Source of the DNA: Hymenopus coronatus
Taxonomy: Eukaryota > Arthropoda > Insecta > Mantodea > Hymenopodidae
NCBI GenBank assembly: GCA_030762935.1
Contig: CM060900.1
Location: 390,720,132 to 390,784,131, forward strand
Direction: 5' to 3'
Length of the DNA: 64,000 bases
The position numbers and the translations under genes were made by a program. Each line of letters begins with the position of its first letter. The first letter of the stretch is position 1. The notes below the pieces were generated by a model, which saw only the letters and a program-made list of their open reading frames with translations, ran no database searches and was not told where the DNA came from. Of this stretch, positions 32,604 to 45,293 are shown piece after piece.

Positions 32604-33480
32604 GTGTGTTCCATTTCACATAACTTTCTCTAGCTGCTCCACAAACAAAATTTTCTTACAAAAGACTGTTCTTTTATCTACGTCATGCTAATCGCGATAA
32701 ACATTGGTCTTATTATTCGCTTCTTGTAAGTAGAAGGGAAAATGAGGGAATACATTAGCTAAAGCGATGGTCAAATCTTCTAAAAGCTGTTCGCTAAGTG
32801 AAACAATTGAGTTTCGGTTCGCTTTGCATGTTACCGTTTGAGAGAGGTTAATTATTTAAAAACTGAAACCAATAATAGTGAATATCTCTAAAACGGTCAA
32901 ATCTAAAACAAAAACGTATATAACAAATGATGTGTTTTAACGAGATCTACATTTTTTGTGAAGTAAGTTTTTGTCTATCTCTTACGGTTTAATCACTATG
33001 CAAAATTCTGCAAAACTCATCCAGAACAAAGGGAATTTCAGTGGCTATTCGCAGAAAATAGAAACATACATTTTATTTGTGATGTAAATATATTTAATAT
33101 ACGGTATTTTAATCAAAATCGTTTAAGCCATTTTTGAGAAAATTAATATTTCCGAAAAATGATCCATGTAAAGGTTAGTTGGAGTAGGGGATTTTCTTGA
33201 AAATCTTCGTGTCCCATCCCTGGAAGATACTCAACTTAAATACCAAGTTTCGTATTTAACCGACATTTTGTTTTTGAGCTAAATTGTCCATAGGCACACA
33301 CACATAGACAGCCAGACTGACATACACACACACGGAACTTGTTCTATAACGGCTTTTTTCGTACTCATGAGACCTCAAAACATATATTTGCGGTGAAATC
33401 TCAGTATCGAATTTTTGGATGGAATAATATACCTCCTCTATCCACTATGTACATTGTACATACGGGCTAGAGAAAGTAGT
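32604..33480 (+). repeat. Family A repeat, copy A3 (most complete)
   Basis: Runs uninterrupted from 'tgtgttccatttcacataac' through 'gcataacga'-free 5' block ('ttcttacaaaagactg', 'gctaatcgcgataaacattg', 'gtaagtagaagggaaaatga'). It continues with the middle block ('aacgagatct', 'tctatctcttacggttta', 'gatgtaaatatatttaatat') and the distal block ('tccatgtaaaggttagttgg', 'gaaaatcttcgtgtccc', 'gcggtgaaatctcagtatcg'). It ends at 'ctatgtacattgtaca...ctagagaaagt'. It is the best reference copy in the window. It contains an imperfect CA-rich part near 33295-33335. Confidence 0.82.
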
Positions 33481-33714
33481 AACGTCACTTGAGAGCACCT
33501 TAATGCTATATATTGTGACCGTGCCGTCTGCGGCCGCTTTCACGTTTGTCTTGGTATGAGACATGCGGCTGGAATGTAGTAAACGCAGGAAGCAACGCGC
33601 CTTGGAACGCGAGACATGAGTCAGCCAGCTTTGAAAAGCAGTTCAGTGACGTCATTTCTACCTATAAAAAGGAGGAAGAATTGCAAGTTTATTGAGTGTA
33701 TGTCGTGAGTCAGA

Positions 33715-34260
33715 CTTCGACTGGATGGCTCAGATGGTTTCGTTTATAGCCCGCATTCGAGAAGACATGGATTCGATCCCCATGGACGGCCCATCTGACC
33801 CGTGAGTTTTTCGGTGATCTCTCCGACTCGCCAGAAGAATTACGTAGGTTTCTTTCATTCCCCGAATTGTCCTGACGCCCTATGTCATTTCCGTTGTCAT
33901 TTCATTCAGCCTTTATCCTGTTGGTTTCTTTCACGGCTAAAAGTCTCGGCGACGGTGCAAGGCGTAGTAGAGCAGGGAAAAAGGAGCTCATTGTGAATCT
34001 CCATCCTCCAACTTCGGTTGACAGCTGTGTGAGTACCACCCTGGTAGGGGCCTTTCACCCTGTGTGGGGTGGGGTTCCCGGTCTGCCTCTCTGATTATCT
34101 GGAAGCCATAAGGACCCTGACACTGCTGTGCCGTCGTTCCTGATCCGGCCACGGTGTATCCACTCACCTCACCTCTCTTCTCTGGGACGCCCCCTGGTGA
34201 AGAGAGATACAATAACTGACATGAGGTTCAGTGCCGAGTCCTGTCCGTCCATATCGTACT
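33715..34260 (+). repeat. Long tRNA-related SINE, family C-like, copy 2
   Basis: tRNA-like head with A-box-like 'tggatggctcagatggtt' and B box 'tggattcgatcccc'. The body starts like copy 1 ('ctgacccgtgagtttttcgg', 'tgtcatttcattcagccttt', 'gtctcggcgacggtg'). It then diverges into a different 3' part ('ggaagccataaggaccctga', 'gacgccccctggtgaagag'). It may be a composite subfamily. Confidence 0.65.
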
Positions 34261-36840
34261 CCTATTCCTATTCTGGCATATCTAATATGCCCGTGTACAC
34301 AAACTGATTTTTGTTCAAAGTCAAGAATGATACCAGTTAATGACCAAACCTCTTTCGATGGACAGCTCTGGTCCTCAAAAAATTGTTAATGGGGTTCACG
34401 TTGTTGTCCTTGCATTGCTTTTGTTGCAGTGATCAGATAATTGGTTGCACTATAATAAGGTATAAGGTTATTCTTTAAAGTTTTAATTTCACGTAACTGA
34501 GGCATATTTTGTGGATTATACCTGAAGCCATTTCAATCATTTGTGAAATTTGAATTTCATTTTATACCTGAAGAAAGATATTTATTGCCTTTTGGTGTCG
34601 GTAAAACCAACCGTTTCTTGTTAAACAAGGTACACATTGCTGCATAAATGCTAGGCACCAGACACTACATCTTTTGGGCAACAGTTAAATTAGTGTATGT
34701 TTGTGAAACCTCAGATGTACTATTTGAAGAATTTTATTGAGAAAATAATAAGCACGTTAGCAATAAGATTTTTTTTCTAAATGCGGTCATTTCATTTTAT
34801 TAGGTTCAGTAATATGTAAATTAAACCATAATTTAGAAAGGTTTAAGATATATTGTATTTCTGTACATAACCGTATAATAATAAAAAATGTTCCTCTTCT
34901 CATCGTTTGCAACTTGGACTATATACGTATCAATGTGGCTTTTATTGATCAGCTATATGAATACTTACAAAAGTAGCGTCTCAGTTTTGTATTTTGTCAT
35001 GGTTGTAGTAGAAACTTGCTGAAAAATTTAATAAATCTCAGATTTTACAGCAGTTTTAAAAACGCAAGTCTGGAATAAAAACCTGTTGCATGAAGATATA
35101 ATTACCGTTTAAGCATATTTGTTTTCATCGTAAGCAATGAACACAAAGTATGTAGACATACAAAGCTTCAAGATAACATGCAAAAGTTAAGCTTCAAGAA
35201 CTAATTGAGAATATTTATGTGCCAGAAAATCAGAAGAGAAGAAAACTAAAGTTGTACAATTCGGCAACACAGCTTTAATTTATTTGTAGCTGCATCGGAG
35301 TTGGTATATATGGGTACTCTTCGTGATTTGATATATTTTAACAGCAATTTATATATGAAAAAAAGTTACTTACCTTCTGTAAGAAAAATTCCACTTCATA
35401 TTTTAAGAACTTCTATCAGCATGTTCCCTGCACACAACTTTTGGGTTTAACAGAAGAGCCCAATCGTCTCTACGTAAGGGACATTATTATTTACTTCTCA
35501 GTCATGAAATGTATTCGACAGCATACTATAAAAAAGGAACAAGAGAATTGCATTTTGGTTGAAGAAACACAATTATTTATTTTATTCCTCTGGTTGGTGT
35601 GATGGTCTCACACAAGGTTAAAAGTCCTATTTATATAAGTCAACCAGTAGCTGCTAAAGGCACTCTACTTGCAAGTGGAAACTTTCGCATAGACAACCTT
35701 CCTCCGTTTTTAGTGTCGATTTCAAGGAGGTAATTAGATTTGCCCCAGATGTTCTCTGCTGCAGTTTCTGGATGTTTATATAGTAAGCATGCATTGGGTT
35801 GCGTATGTCAAGCTTGTGTGAACAGTAGAAACTTAGGTTTAGCTTTTTCTCGCAGACTAGGAAGCCACTTCTACTTAAAATTGCCTCAAGCAAATTTGCC
35901 ATCAGTCATATTACATTAAAAATGTGCTGTCGCTTTCAAAGCCGTGTTTAAGAATGTAGACATTTTTAAAGCAAAACATAGAACCCTTTACAGATGCAAA
36001 GTATGCATTAGGACGCTACAACTTTAAGTTTAATCTCCCGTAAATAATATTTTGGTTTCAGTCCCGAACCCTGGGACGCATATTTTACTTGAAAATATTT
36101 ACACCAACCGTTATTATATCCAGCGTAATTCTGACGGAATAAGGAACAAATGAAGCGGAAGATGTTGCTCCGACGAAGTCATATGGCCCACCCACGACAA
36201 AACATACGGCAAAATAATGCCATTATGAACTTCAACGTATGTTAAGAGCGCCAAAAATAGTGGTAAATTTGGGTTGCCTACCTCTAAAAATGCGGCTAAA
36301 ATAAACATCTGCTGTTTATGGTGGGTTTAGGCCTCTGAGCTATGCTGTGGTTCATTGGGTTTCGCTTTATAGAGCCCTCGAGTATTCCCTGTGGTCACTC
36401 CGCAGCCGCGGCCTTCAACTACTTCTGCCACACTTCTCTCCTAAAATCATCCCTTGACTACGCTTTCCAGATTAGCACCCACAACCCCTCTGCCTCACTT
36501 TGTAGCCTAGGGCCCTGTACACTCGCTACGTTATGCGTCTTCTTCAGCCATGTTCACATTGTTAATGTTAGCAGCACACGGAGAGACAACAAAAGAAGCA
36601 TGTTCCCATGATGCCTCTGGTGGGATTGCGTCATTTTCGTATTATGCTCGTTGTGTTTGTGAAATAGAGTAACCACAAGTGATAAAAGTGAAAAGTTATA
36701 GTTATAAACGCATTGAAACACCAAATATGTTACTAAATATGTCACATTAGTGTGTATTCTCCCCATTTGAGTGACAAAAACTGCGTATGTGACGGATATA
36801 GCAATTATTCGTGGTACCTGGGTCGGGAGTTGTTCCATAT
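34261..36840. other. Unannotated A+T-rich stretch (2.6 kb)
   Basis: No gene or repeat family recognised. About 36320-36540 is notably C-rich ('cgcagccgcggccttcaact', 'acaacccctctgcctcactt'), unlike its surroundings. It may be an old repeat without relatives here. Confidence 0.4.
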
Positions 36841-37695
36841 TTACTTTCTCTACACGCACTATGTACTTCTTGTATTTCACCCAAAAAGTCGAATTCGAAA
36901 TTTCACTAAAAATACGTGTTTTGAAGTCTCCTGAGTCAAAAAATAATTTTTTAGAAAAACGTCGGTGTGTGTTTAAATAGTATAGCTCAAAAACGAAAGG
37001 ACCGTTAAATACCAAACTCGGTATATAAGTTTAGTGTGTTTAAATGAAACGACAGGGAGATTTTCAAGAAAATACTACCACCCTAAACTATCCTTTACAT
37101 GGGAAAATCTTTGAACATTTTGTTTTTCTCAAAAATGTCCATAACGATTTTGATTAAAATGCAGTATATTAAAGGTGTTTACATCAAAACAAAACGTATA
37201 ACTTGAATTTTATGGGAATATCCACTGAATAACTCTTCATTCTGAATGAATTTTGCGTAGCTGGTAAATCTTAAGGGACAGTCAAAACGTAATACACAAA
37301 AAAGTAGATCTCGTTAATACATACAATTTATGTTAAATACACTTTTTGTAGATGTGAGCGATTCCGGGCTATTAGCGGTTGTTGGTTTCAATTTTGAGCT
37401 ACTTAAGCCTTACTCAAACGGGAGGTCATATTTTGTTTCCACTCTATTTTGTTTAACTGCTGGGCATGGAAAGCAATCCGAACCTCAACTTTTCACATAG
37501 GTACAGCTTTTAAAACATTTGACTATTGCTTTAGCTTGTGGATTCCCTTATTTCCCTTCTGCTTAAAAGTAAACAAGTAATAAAAGAATTTCTGCTAATG
37601 TTTATCTCGATTAGCGTGTTGTAAATAAAAGAATCTTTTGCAAGAATATGTTGTTTTTAGAGCAGGTAGAAAAAGTCATGCGAGTAGAATGCATT
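36841..37695 (-). repeat. Family A repeat, copy A4 (minus strand)
   Basis: Left edge 'ttactttctctacacgcact', then (minus-strand order reversed) 'aaggaccgttaaataccaaa', 'tcctttacatggga', 'gtagatctcgtta', 'ggtttcaattttgagct', 'tgctttagctt', 'taatgtttatctcgattagc', 'cttttgcaagaatatg' and 'gcaggtagaaaaagtcatgc'. Near full length and collinear with A3. Confidence 0.8.
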
Positions 37696-38809
37696 GGATT
37701 TTCTATCGTACAAAGGGGCAATCTACTCAGCTTTTGTTAAAGCCGCAGTTCTGAAACCTTCAACACTTATTTGAAGGGCAGTTTAGCACTTGTTGAAACA
37801 AAACTTGTTTATATGATGTATTTAAAACTGTTAGGGATGAAATATCACATATAAATTTTGAAAAATATTTTATGCAACATGTTTCCCTTACAAAACTAAC
37901 TGCACCTGAACAAAAAAATTGTTTCAGTAGTACCACAAGCACGAATATTATCTCTGAAAATCTCAGGTGCCTTGATTTGAATAGTTTAAAAATAAAATGC
38001 ACCCAATTACAACATATGCTACAAATAATAGAATTGTTGGGCGTGAGAGATAAAGCATAACATCCCTGTACATGCGACTAGTATAGTATTTGCCTCACAA
38101 TCAAAATACATTGCTTAGTAACATTAAAGATCATGCAGGAAATTGAGTGTAAAATATGAAAGAAAAAAAGCAATCTTATAATTTACATTACATTTTATCA
38201 ATTTAAAATAGATTAAAATTTTAAAATAGTGTGTTCTTATTCTATATTAAAATACATATTTTTAAAACATACCATATGTTACGCTCAATTATAGTATTAG
38301 TTTTAATATTGTAGAGAAGAAATAAAGGAAAGAGTGGTGCCTAGATTGGAGTTACCGGAATAAGCACTCAGTGTTGTGTGAACAGTGCAGCACTGAATAT
38401 GGTAATGGTCAGTTAAAAGCTATGTCAGTTTAGATAAGGGGATGCTGAAGGGCTGACAAGCTTGGACTGCACAACTGATGACCTCCCCTATCTTAATAGA
38501 ATGTGGCATCCGGATGTCCTGAACCTACACCTGTGTTTCAGCATACCTCAAATTATACCTTGCGCTTCCTTGTAATGTTAAATCTTCAACTCTCTGACTA
38601 CATAGAAGCGTTAAAAGTGAAAAAATAGGTAATGTACTCCTCTGCTGATGATCTTCATCGAATAATTACACAGCGACTTATATCAAAATGTATGAAACAG
38701 TTAAATTGTTTATAGATATTATGCAACAAGGGTATGACCGTAGTAACCATGAATCGAGTATATTCATGAAATGAGCGGAGCAAGTTTCACAATGTTTATA
38801 CGAGCATCT
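37696..38809. other. Unannotated A+T-rich stretch
   Basis: No gene or repeat recognised. Confidence 0.4.
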
Positions 38810-38819
38810 TAATTGTCAT

Positions 38820-39050
38820 GTTTTATAGTGCTTAACGCCCGCTTTTACTACTATGGCACCGCAGGCAATGACACTGGTGATACTGGAAAGAAGATGGAGC
38901 ACTTACGGAATGCGATGGTGGCGGAAACCGGAGAACGCGGAGAAAGTCCGCCCCTGCGCCGCTGTGTCTACCACAAATCACGCCTGAGATCAAATTCGGA
39001 ACGCTTTGGTGAGAGGCGAGTGGTCTAACTACTTAGGCCGGCGTGGCCTA
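38820..39050 (-). mobile_element. SINE, family S (tail type 2), imperfect 10-bp target-site duplication
   Basis: Plus-strand order: 'gcttaacgcccgcttttact', 'tatggcaccgcaggcaatga', 'gatggagcacttacggaatg', 'ggaaaccggagaacgcgg', then 'gagaggcgagtggtctaact' at the head end. Its B box is decayed ('gatcaaattcgg' on plus). Flanks 'taattgtcat' (38810-38819) and 'taattgccat' (39051-39060) differ at one base. Same subfamily as 10667-10906, older. Confidence 0.82.
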
Positions 39051-39060
39051 TAATTGCCAT

Positions 39061-39576
39061 TATAGTCAGATTTCCTGTAACCATCTATGCTTGACCTTGT
39101 GTCTTAGTTTAAAATATTTATAGGTTATTTTTAGCATTCTACGCTTACCTGAGTCAATAAGTGCATTCACCTTACCTTACGCAGTGAAACAGCCGGTAGG
39201 GTTGTGGTATGTTTGCAGATACGAAATTATTGATGTATGCTTTATCGTACATGCTTCTTTATTTTTGTGGCAATAAGTTATGTCACATCGTGTGCCTTTG
39301 AGAAATTTGCGGTGGTGTAACTAACATCTCACTGTCACTCGTGTCCAATATTTTTACTTTTTTCAAAACTCGCGTTCTTCGATTGAGCAATGGAAACTAA
39401 TCGGTAGTTGCGCTTTCAACAGTTGGTGGCTGGTAGCGTGACAATATGTGCGCAAACGCGAAAATATTGAGTGTTACATGTGGATCTTCTGATGGTGGAA
39501 ACCTCCACTTAATGAAATTCAAAAAAGTGCAGTTGCCTGACGCATAATTACGAAATTTAGGCACGATCGAGCATAA

Positions 39577-39610
<34 letters not shown>

Positions 39611-39754
39611 TCATTGGCAATTGCTTCTATCCAAAGTTCCAAAACAGCAATGCTGTAAGATATGTAACACGAATTTGCCTTTGTTAGGACCATCTTAAAC
39701 AATATCATAAGTGAGATATATCGATTATCTCACCTTGGTCGCGATTAGAAGCTG
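39061..39754. other. Unannotated stretch with an (AAT)n run
   Basis: The trinucleotide run is at 39577-39611. No gene recognised. Confidence 0.6.
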
Positions 39755-40084
39755 CATACATACATACATACATACATACATACATACATACATACATACA
39801 TACATACATACATACACACACATACATACATACATACATACATACACACATACATACATACATACATACATACATAGACACATACATACGTACATACATA
39901 CACACATACACATACATACATACATACATACATACATACATACATACATACATACATACATAATACATACGCACGCGCGCACACATACATGCGTACGTAC
40001 ATACACACACATACACACATACATACATGCATACATACATACACACATACATACATGCATGCATACATACATACAGACAGACAG
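39755..40084. repeat. (CATA)n tetranucleotide array, about 330 bp
   Basis: Mostly perfect 'cata' units with scattered CACA, CGCA and TGCA variants and a final CAGA run. Both strands show long open frames here (Tyr/Ile/His/Thr or Cys/Val/Met/Tyr repeats). These are a by-product of a 4-base period without stops and are not genes. Confidence 0.97.
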
Positions 40085-41544
40085 AAACGCATAATAGCGC
40101 ATACACCTACCTACTCACTTACCTACCGACCTATTCAATTACCCACCTACCCTCCCTAATATCCACTATAACACCTACCTACCCACTTTTAAAAATATAC
40201 AATGATTTTTTTGACTTCAAGATATCATACCACACTCGTTAATATAAGTTAATCACCCAGAGTATAATTTGTTCAAAACCTATTAGTTATAGTTTTATTA
40301 TGCGCACAGATATTGGACTAAATGATACATGTATTCACTGCATTTTTACGCTTTTAAAAACCTTCATTATTTTCTTATTTACGAATTAATCACGTTGATA
40401 AAAAAATGCTCCATATAACATAACGTTTAAAACAAAGCAGTTGTGAACACCATTGTCATTTCTGGTCACCACAGAAAAGTGTGTGTTTCCGTATATGTTA
40501 AGAAAACTTAAGAGTTTATACACTTCTCCACTTAATGTGTCCTGAAATGTTTTATCGATAGTGCAGATAACGCTATCGCGCTTATAATCACTTAACTTAA
40601 CAATTAAGTAGAGGGTTTTTGAGAAACAATTATTTTTATATTCACACACATTCATTTTTAGTTTTCAGGATATTGTCCACAATGATCGTTCACCTTTGAG
40701 TAAAACTCGAAAGACACCCTTGCAGCTATTAACTTATAGATCTCACTGATCATCATTCCAAACTAATGTTTTCACCTGGCACCACATTCGGTTTGGTTTA
40801 TGCTCTGCATATCTGATTATTTTATACCTCTATAGTTACTCGTTACTAATAACTATATTTGCATATGTATTAAATTAACTCATTAGCTTATACATATTTA
40901 TATTCATATTTATATTCATCCATCAGTCATGTGATCTAGATCTAGCATATGATCCCGTGCTTGTGATCGAGGACCATGCTCTGCTATGGGGCTCCTCAAA
41001 GTGCATGCAACGGTGCATTGCACGGCACAGGATGTAAAATACAACTTAATGAGACATCAGTGCAAACTCCGACTCCTCAATTTGTAACAATATCGCAATC
41101 TCTATTTTTTCTTACTCTGGCCGCGCCTATTATGCCTACCTCCCTCTTCCTCAGCTCCTGTTCTTTCTCACCGTAAATTATACCGAGTCGATTCGGTCCG
41201 ATTCACCTCGGCTTACACGAATGTGATTTTAGGCGTTTGAGAGACCCTACTCTACTATGGATTCCAGTCATTCCAATTTCTTTAGATCAGGTAGCGAACA
41301 AGTGTGGAAACACATGTAAGGCTACAAAATAGGAAATGAGTCAGGTGAAAGCTATGAACTGAAAAGTATATATCATCATAGTAAATACGAAATAGGTTAT
41401 CATGTTGGGGGGGCTCTAAAAAGAAGTGTTAGCGCAGAACATTCTATAAGAATTTATTACAATTTGCAATAACATTGTAATTTATGTTAACGTGGATATG
41501 CCTAAGTTTCGATGGTCAGTATTTTAGGTTCACCATTTATTCTA
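40085..41544. other. Unannotated A+T-rich stretch
   Basis: An 89-codon minus-strand frame (40655-40386) has no recognised motif. Nothing else found. Confidence 0.4.
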
Positions 41545-41690
41545 ATCCCAAGATTGTAGATTCAAACCAGGCGGAGGATGATAGATTTTTTGGACATAAA
41601 AATCTTTATCATGGCGTTATTCAAACGGAAAAAAGGGCGATGGTCCCGTGTAATGTTCATATGCACGTAAAATAACCCCATATCTTGAAA
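41545..41690 (+). repeat. SINE, family D, copy 3 (truncated)
   Basis: Has the B-box region 'tagattcaaaccaggcggag', then 'gatgatagattttttgg', 'cataaaaatctttatcatgg' and 'gcacgtaaaataacccc'. The 3' part seen in other copies is missing. Confidence 0.7.
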
Positions 41691-43180
41691 GAAGAAGGTT
41701 TATGGGTAAAATTCCGCCATTTTTGCGTCCGCAAGTCGTGATTTCGACCTCAAGTGCCATCTATGGGCGACGAACTGATCCCTCGTCACCATGACGCATA
41801 GCGGCGGACTCACGAACTATAAATTCAAATCCAATCAAGAAAATATCGTAAAGATGCCCTATTCTTTACTTATGAGCTACAGGAAATTAACTAACTTATT
41901 TGTTCTAAACCTTCGACATAATATTCATCGTATGGTTTAGTTAGTCAATTTTATTGTTGAATTAGTCTCAATAAAAGTAATTCCTGGTTTTCAAAGTCTT
42001 AAGAAGTTTCTCTAATAAGTGTTTATCTGTTTATTTTTATTCTTTTTTTTTAGAAAATTTAACTAGCAATCAATCGCTTAATGATGATGTACAAATGAAA
42101 GGTGTAATACTGCTAAAGCCTAAACATTGAAAGTTTATCTAAGCAGGTAGTGTACAATTAAGTGTCACTGTATCTACAAAATTATATGTAAATCCCTAAG
42201 TTATCTTTTTTTATACTAATTTCGAGTTTTGGGTCATATCTTCAATACACAGAATGCATTAATCTATGCTAGATTTTGTGACCTGCTTTTTCAAGTCAAA
42301 TATAGTTTCTTCTCAAACAACTAATCTGAAATTTCGATTACGAAATCCTGTGATAAAATTGTTATTTAAATGTGCCAAAGTTTCCGCTACATGTTGAGGT
42401 TCTTAGGTTTTAATTCCTAAAGCCAAAATTTTGAATTCCTTCAGATGGCTAGCCTGAAAAAGGTTTTCTCATCGTTTCCCCTTTATCATCAAATAACGCT
42501 CAGCTCTTTTAAGTATTATTTTCCCAATTTTATTCAGCGTTTTTGGAGATTTAAGTCTGTAGAAGCCACTTAAAGCTCTTAAAAAGCAAAATATGATGAT
42601 ATATAACTGGTGCTAAAATTTAGAGTCATTGTATTTAGGCGTATGTTATAAAGACAACTTATCTTCCACGAATAACATCTCATTACGATATATTAAGCTG
42701 ATTTTGAGATGAATACCATTACAGTTTTTGAAGATTATAAGTTCCGATAATGTTATGCGAGTTTATGCATTCTAGTTCTCAAAACAAATAAAACGGTTTA
42801 CACATTAAACAGTAAACCATTTTGTGTTTCTAAAAGCATTTTGCTCTCTCCTGTTAGAATAGTAGTCTTGATTTCCAGCCGGCGCCAAAGGTCGCCTGTG
42901 GTCCACCAGTGACTTGTAATTCTTCATTTAGACCGCACTTCACGCTCCACAAGAAAATAGAGTTAATGCTCCTCTGATTATCCACACTATGCTTTTCAAT
43001 TATAGTTTTTGGTTTACACGAGAACCAAGCTTAGAAATAGAACTCTGCTTATTCCAGAAGCGCAGCATTTTTGCTAGCTGTTAAATTTCATATGAATGTA
43101 ATTCAATGACGATAATGCGCTCTGTACCTGATCTTCAAGTGACCACAAAAAATAAAATGAATTGTTGAAAGCAGGTGCAT
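41691..43180. other. Unannotated A+T-rich stretch
   Basis: No gene or repeat recognised over 1.5 kb. Confidence 0.4.
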
Positions 43181-43199
43181 TTAAACCTTTAAAGACTCA

Positions 43200-43553
43200 C
43201 CTAAGCCTGACCTAAAAAGAGAACAAAGTGGAGTTAAAATGAAGAAATCAGTCACTGGACGAAGGTTAAAAAAGGAAATATCTTCAAGCACTGATGAAGA
43301 TTACTTCGGTCATGAAAGTCAGTCCTATGATGACAATGAGATGGAGGACTTGCCAGGTATAGAAAATAAAAATGTATGTTTCTCCTGTGGAGAGTTTGAT
43401 CAGGATGGTAAGGAATGGTGCCGTTGCAACAGCCGTGGAATTTGGACTCATTCTGCGTGTAGTGCAGCCGACTCAGCTGAAGTGTCTTACCTGAGGACTT
43501 TCACTAATTTTTGTTTATCCTATTGTTATGTTTCATGTTATAGTGTGTATTGA
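43200..43553 (+). pseudogene. pogo/Tigger-like transposase C-terminal fragment
   Basis: An acidic Ser/Asp/Glu-rich stretch ('SSSTDEDYFG', 'SYDDNEMEDLPG') is followed by a Cys/His cluster: 'CFSCGEF', then 'EWCRCNSRGIWTHSACSAAD'. The layout C-x2-C...W-x-x-C...W-x-H-x3-C at the C-terminus after an acidic tail is, from family knowledge, typical of insect pogo/Tigger DDE transposases. These often end in a degenerate PHD-like zinc knuckle. An ATG lies at 43239, but the frame is open only to a stop about 40 bp further upstream. No DDE core precedes it, so it is a fragment. A captured exon of a PHD-finger gene is the alternative. Confidence 0.6.
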
Positions 43554-44922
43554 TTAAATGCATTCTATTACACTTCATTAAACTAATGACACAGACTAAT
43601 TAGGGTAAAACTAGCCTTTATTACTCAATACATTACACAATTTAGAATTGGCATTATGTTATTTTAACACTAATTTTGTAAATAAAACTTTTTAACCAAC
43701 GTTTTTTATGAAAAGCGTTTTATGATTCCACCTTCATCATTATTTTTATTAATTTTCTGTTCCCATAGAAGGTATAACGAAACGTAAGCATATCACGCAT
43801 TAAAAGTGTATGCCGGTAGAAATAGTCTAATGTCTATAACATTTTAACGTTAATTATTTTGAATTCTTTTTTAATGGTTTAAACACGATGAAATATACAT
43901 TTCTGGTTATTCCGTAAGAAAATGAACTTTGATATAGGGTAAACTTAGGCAGTTATATGATCATTACTGCATAACCTACCGCCATTCCCCTATTTTCCTC
44001 TACAGTTGCCAGCAAGCAACACTATCATATAGCTGCAAAGCATTGCGTATATGCTGATCTGAGTTTAATTTTCATTGTGAATGTGACTTTACTACCCACT
44101 TGTTTTAATGGTCAATTAAATAAATTGGGAGTGTGGTGGATCGAGCCCCGGACATGGATACAACTTTGCTCACTGATTCATTGCATACACATGCGACTAA
44201 TCATCCCCAAATAGAACACATTACGTTAGATGTCAGAACACAAAGCACCAGTTTCCCGCGATGTGACGAGAGGGTTGACGTGCTATGCTACTCGTTTATG
44301 GAGAAGCGCAACCTTCTACATGTGTCAACTCACACAGGATTCCGGAAAGACACGAACTACAGCAGCCGCCTTCTGCAATATTGAACGGCATTTGCATGCA
44401 ATACCTGCAATTTGAGTCAGAGATTCGAAATGTATCTCTGTTTTTAATGAAGAGAACGAATCGGATACACTAGCAACTGGTCCCGCTCCGTTATGCAAAT
44501 ACTGCACAGCGAGTTTCAAATCATGCAATCCCGCACTATAATAGAAATTTCACGATCGTCACTTGAAAACTCAAGTAGTTTCTGCTCCAACTTGTATTTA
44601 GCAACGTGGACACTGAGCTAGCTTCTTATTCCTATTTTCGAATGAATGCTATTTCGCTACACACTCTGGCTCACTATATCTAGCAGCAGTACCCATCGAG
44701 TTAGACATGCAGAGTATCCAATTTAGTGAGGATTGGGCTCCACCGCACTGGTCCTCCGTTGCCATCTTCTGGTACTACAACCAGGAAACTTGATATGTTT
44801 GCATAATATGTCTTGTGGCCAAACAGCCTTTTCGGTAGTTGATCGCAAAAGTATGCAAATCTGTTAAAACACATATTAAAATTTAGCAGGTTTTCGTTAA
44901 AACCAAATTGCATATCTTTTTC
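43554..44922. other. Unannotated stretch
   Basis: About 44130-44560 is richer in G+C than its surroundings and has overlapping short frames, but shows no known motif. Confidence 0.35.
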
Positions 44923-45225
44923 ATTTAATTGTTTTTTCTTACTCAAGCCGTGTGTAGGACAGGAATTGGATAACTAGAGTCAGACTGAAAATTTCAATAC
45001 GATAGCCGGGATTTGAACTACAGGTCTCCCAGTCTCCAGCCGGTTTCTCTACCACTGAGCTACCGTGTCAATATACCGGCGTAGCATTAAATTCCTCAAC
45101 TGACTCGCATGTTTCCCGGTAAACCCAAGGTGAGCTCAAATTATTTGGAGATGACCTACCCCAATGGCGACTCTACTTATTCAATTCTTGTCCTACATAC
45201 GGCTAGTGTGAAAAAACAATTAAAT
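44923..45225. repeat. Short element with about 48-bp inverted ends
   Basis: Left end 44923-44973 ('atttaattgttttttc', 'caagccgtgtgtaggacagg') and right end 45178-45225 are inverted copies ('cttgtcctacatacggct', 'gaaaaaacaattaaat'). The interior carries the minus-strand tRNA-like repeat described next. It has the shape of a small non-autonomous DNA element, or of two inverted SINE tails. Confidence 0.65.
45001..45173 (-). repeat. tRNA-like repeat, left arm of an inverted pair
   Basis: On the minus strand: 'ggtagctcagtggtagag' (a near-perfect A box) and 'agttcaaatcccgg' (B box) with tRNA-like spacing. They are preceded by 'gggtttaccgggaaacatg' and 'gtcgccattggggta'. The same block in the opposite orientation is at 45294-45466. 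Confidence 0.8.
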
Positions 45226-45293
45226 TAAAAATAATTGGCAATAATAGTTGGCTAAACGGTGAAGCCCGGGACTTAATGTACTTACGACATTGT

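Noticed and set aside
39705..40106. Overlapping open frames of 115-133 codons on both strands
   Set aside because: They lie entirely in the CATA tetranucleotide array. A 4-base period without stop codons opens several frames at once, and the translations are four-residue repeats.
43239..43553. Host PHD-finger gene
   Set aside because: The Cys/His spacing is degenerate and preceded by an acidic tail, as in pogo-like transposase C-termini. No splice-bounded exon structure is evident.
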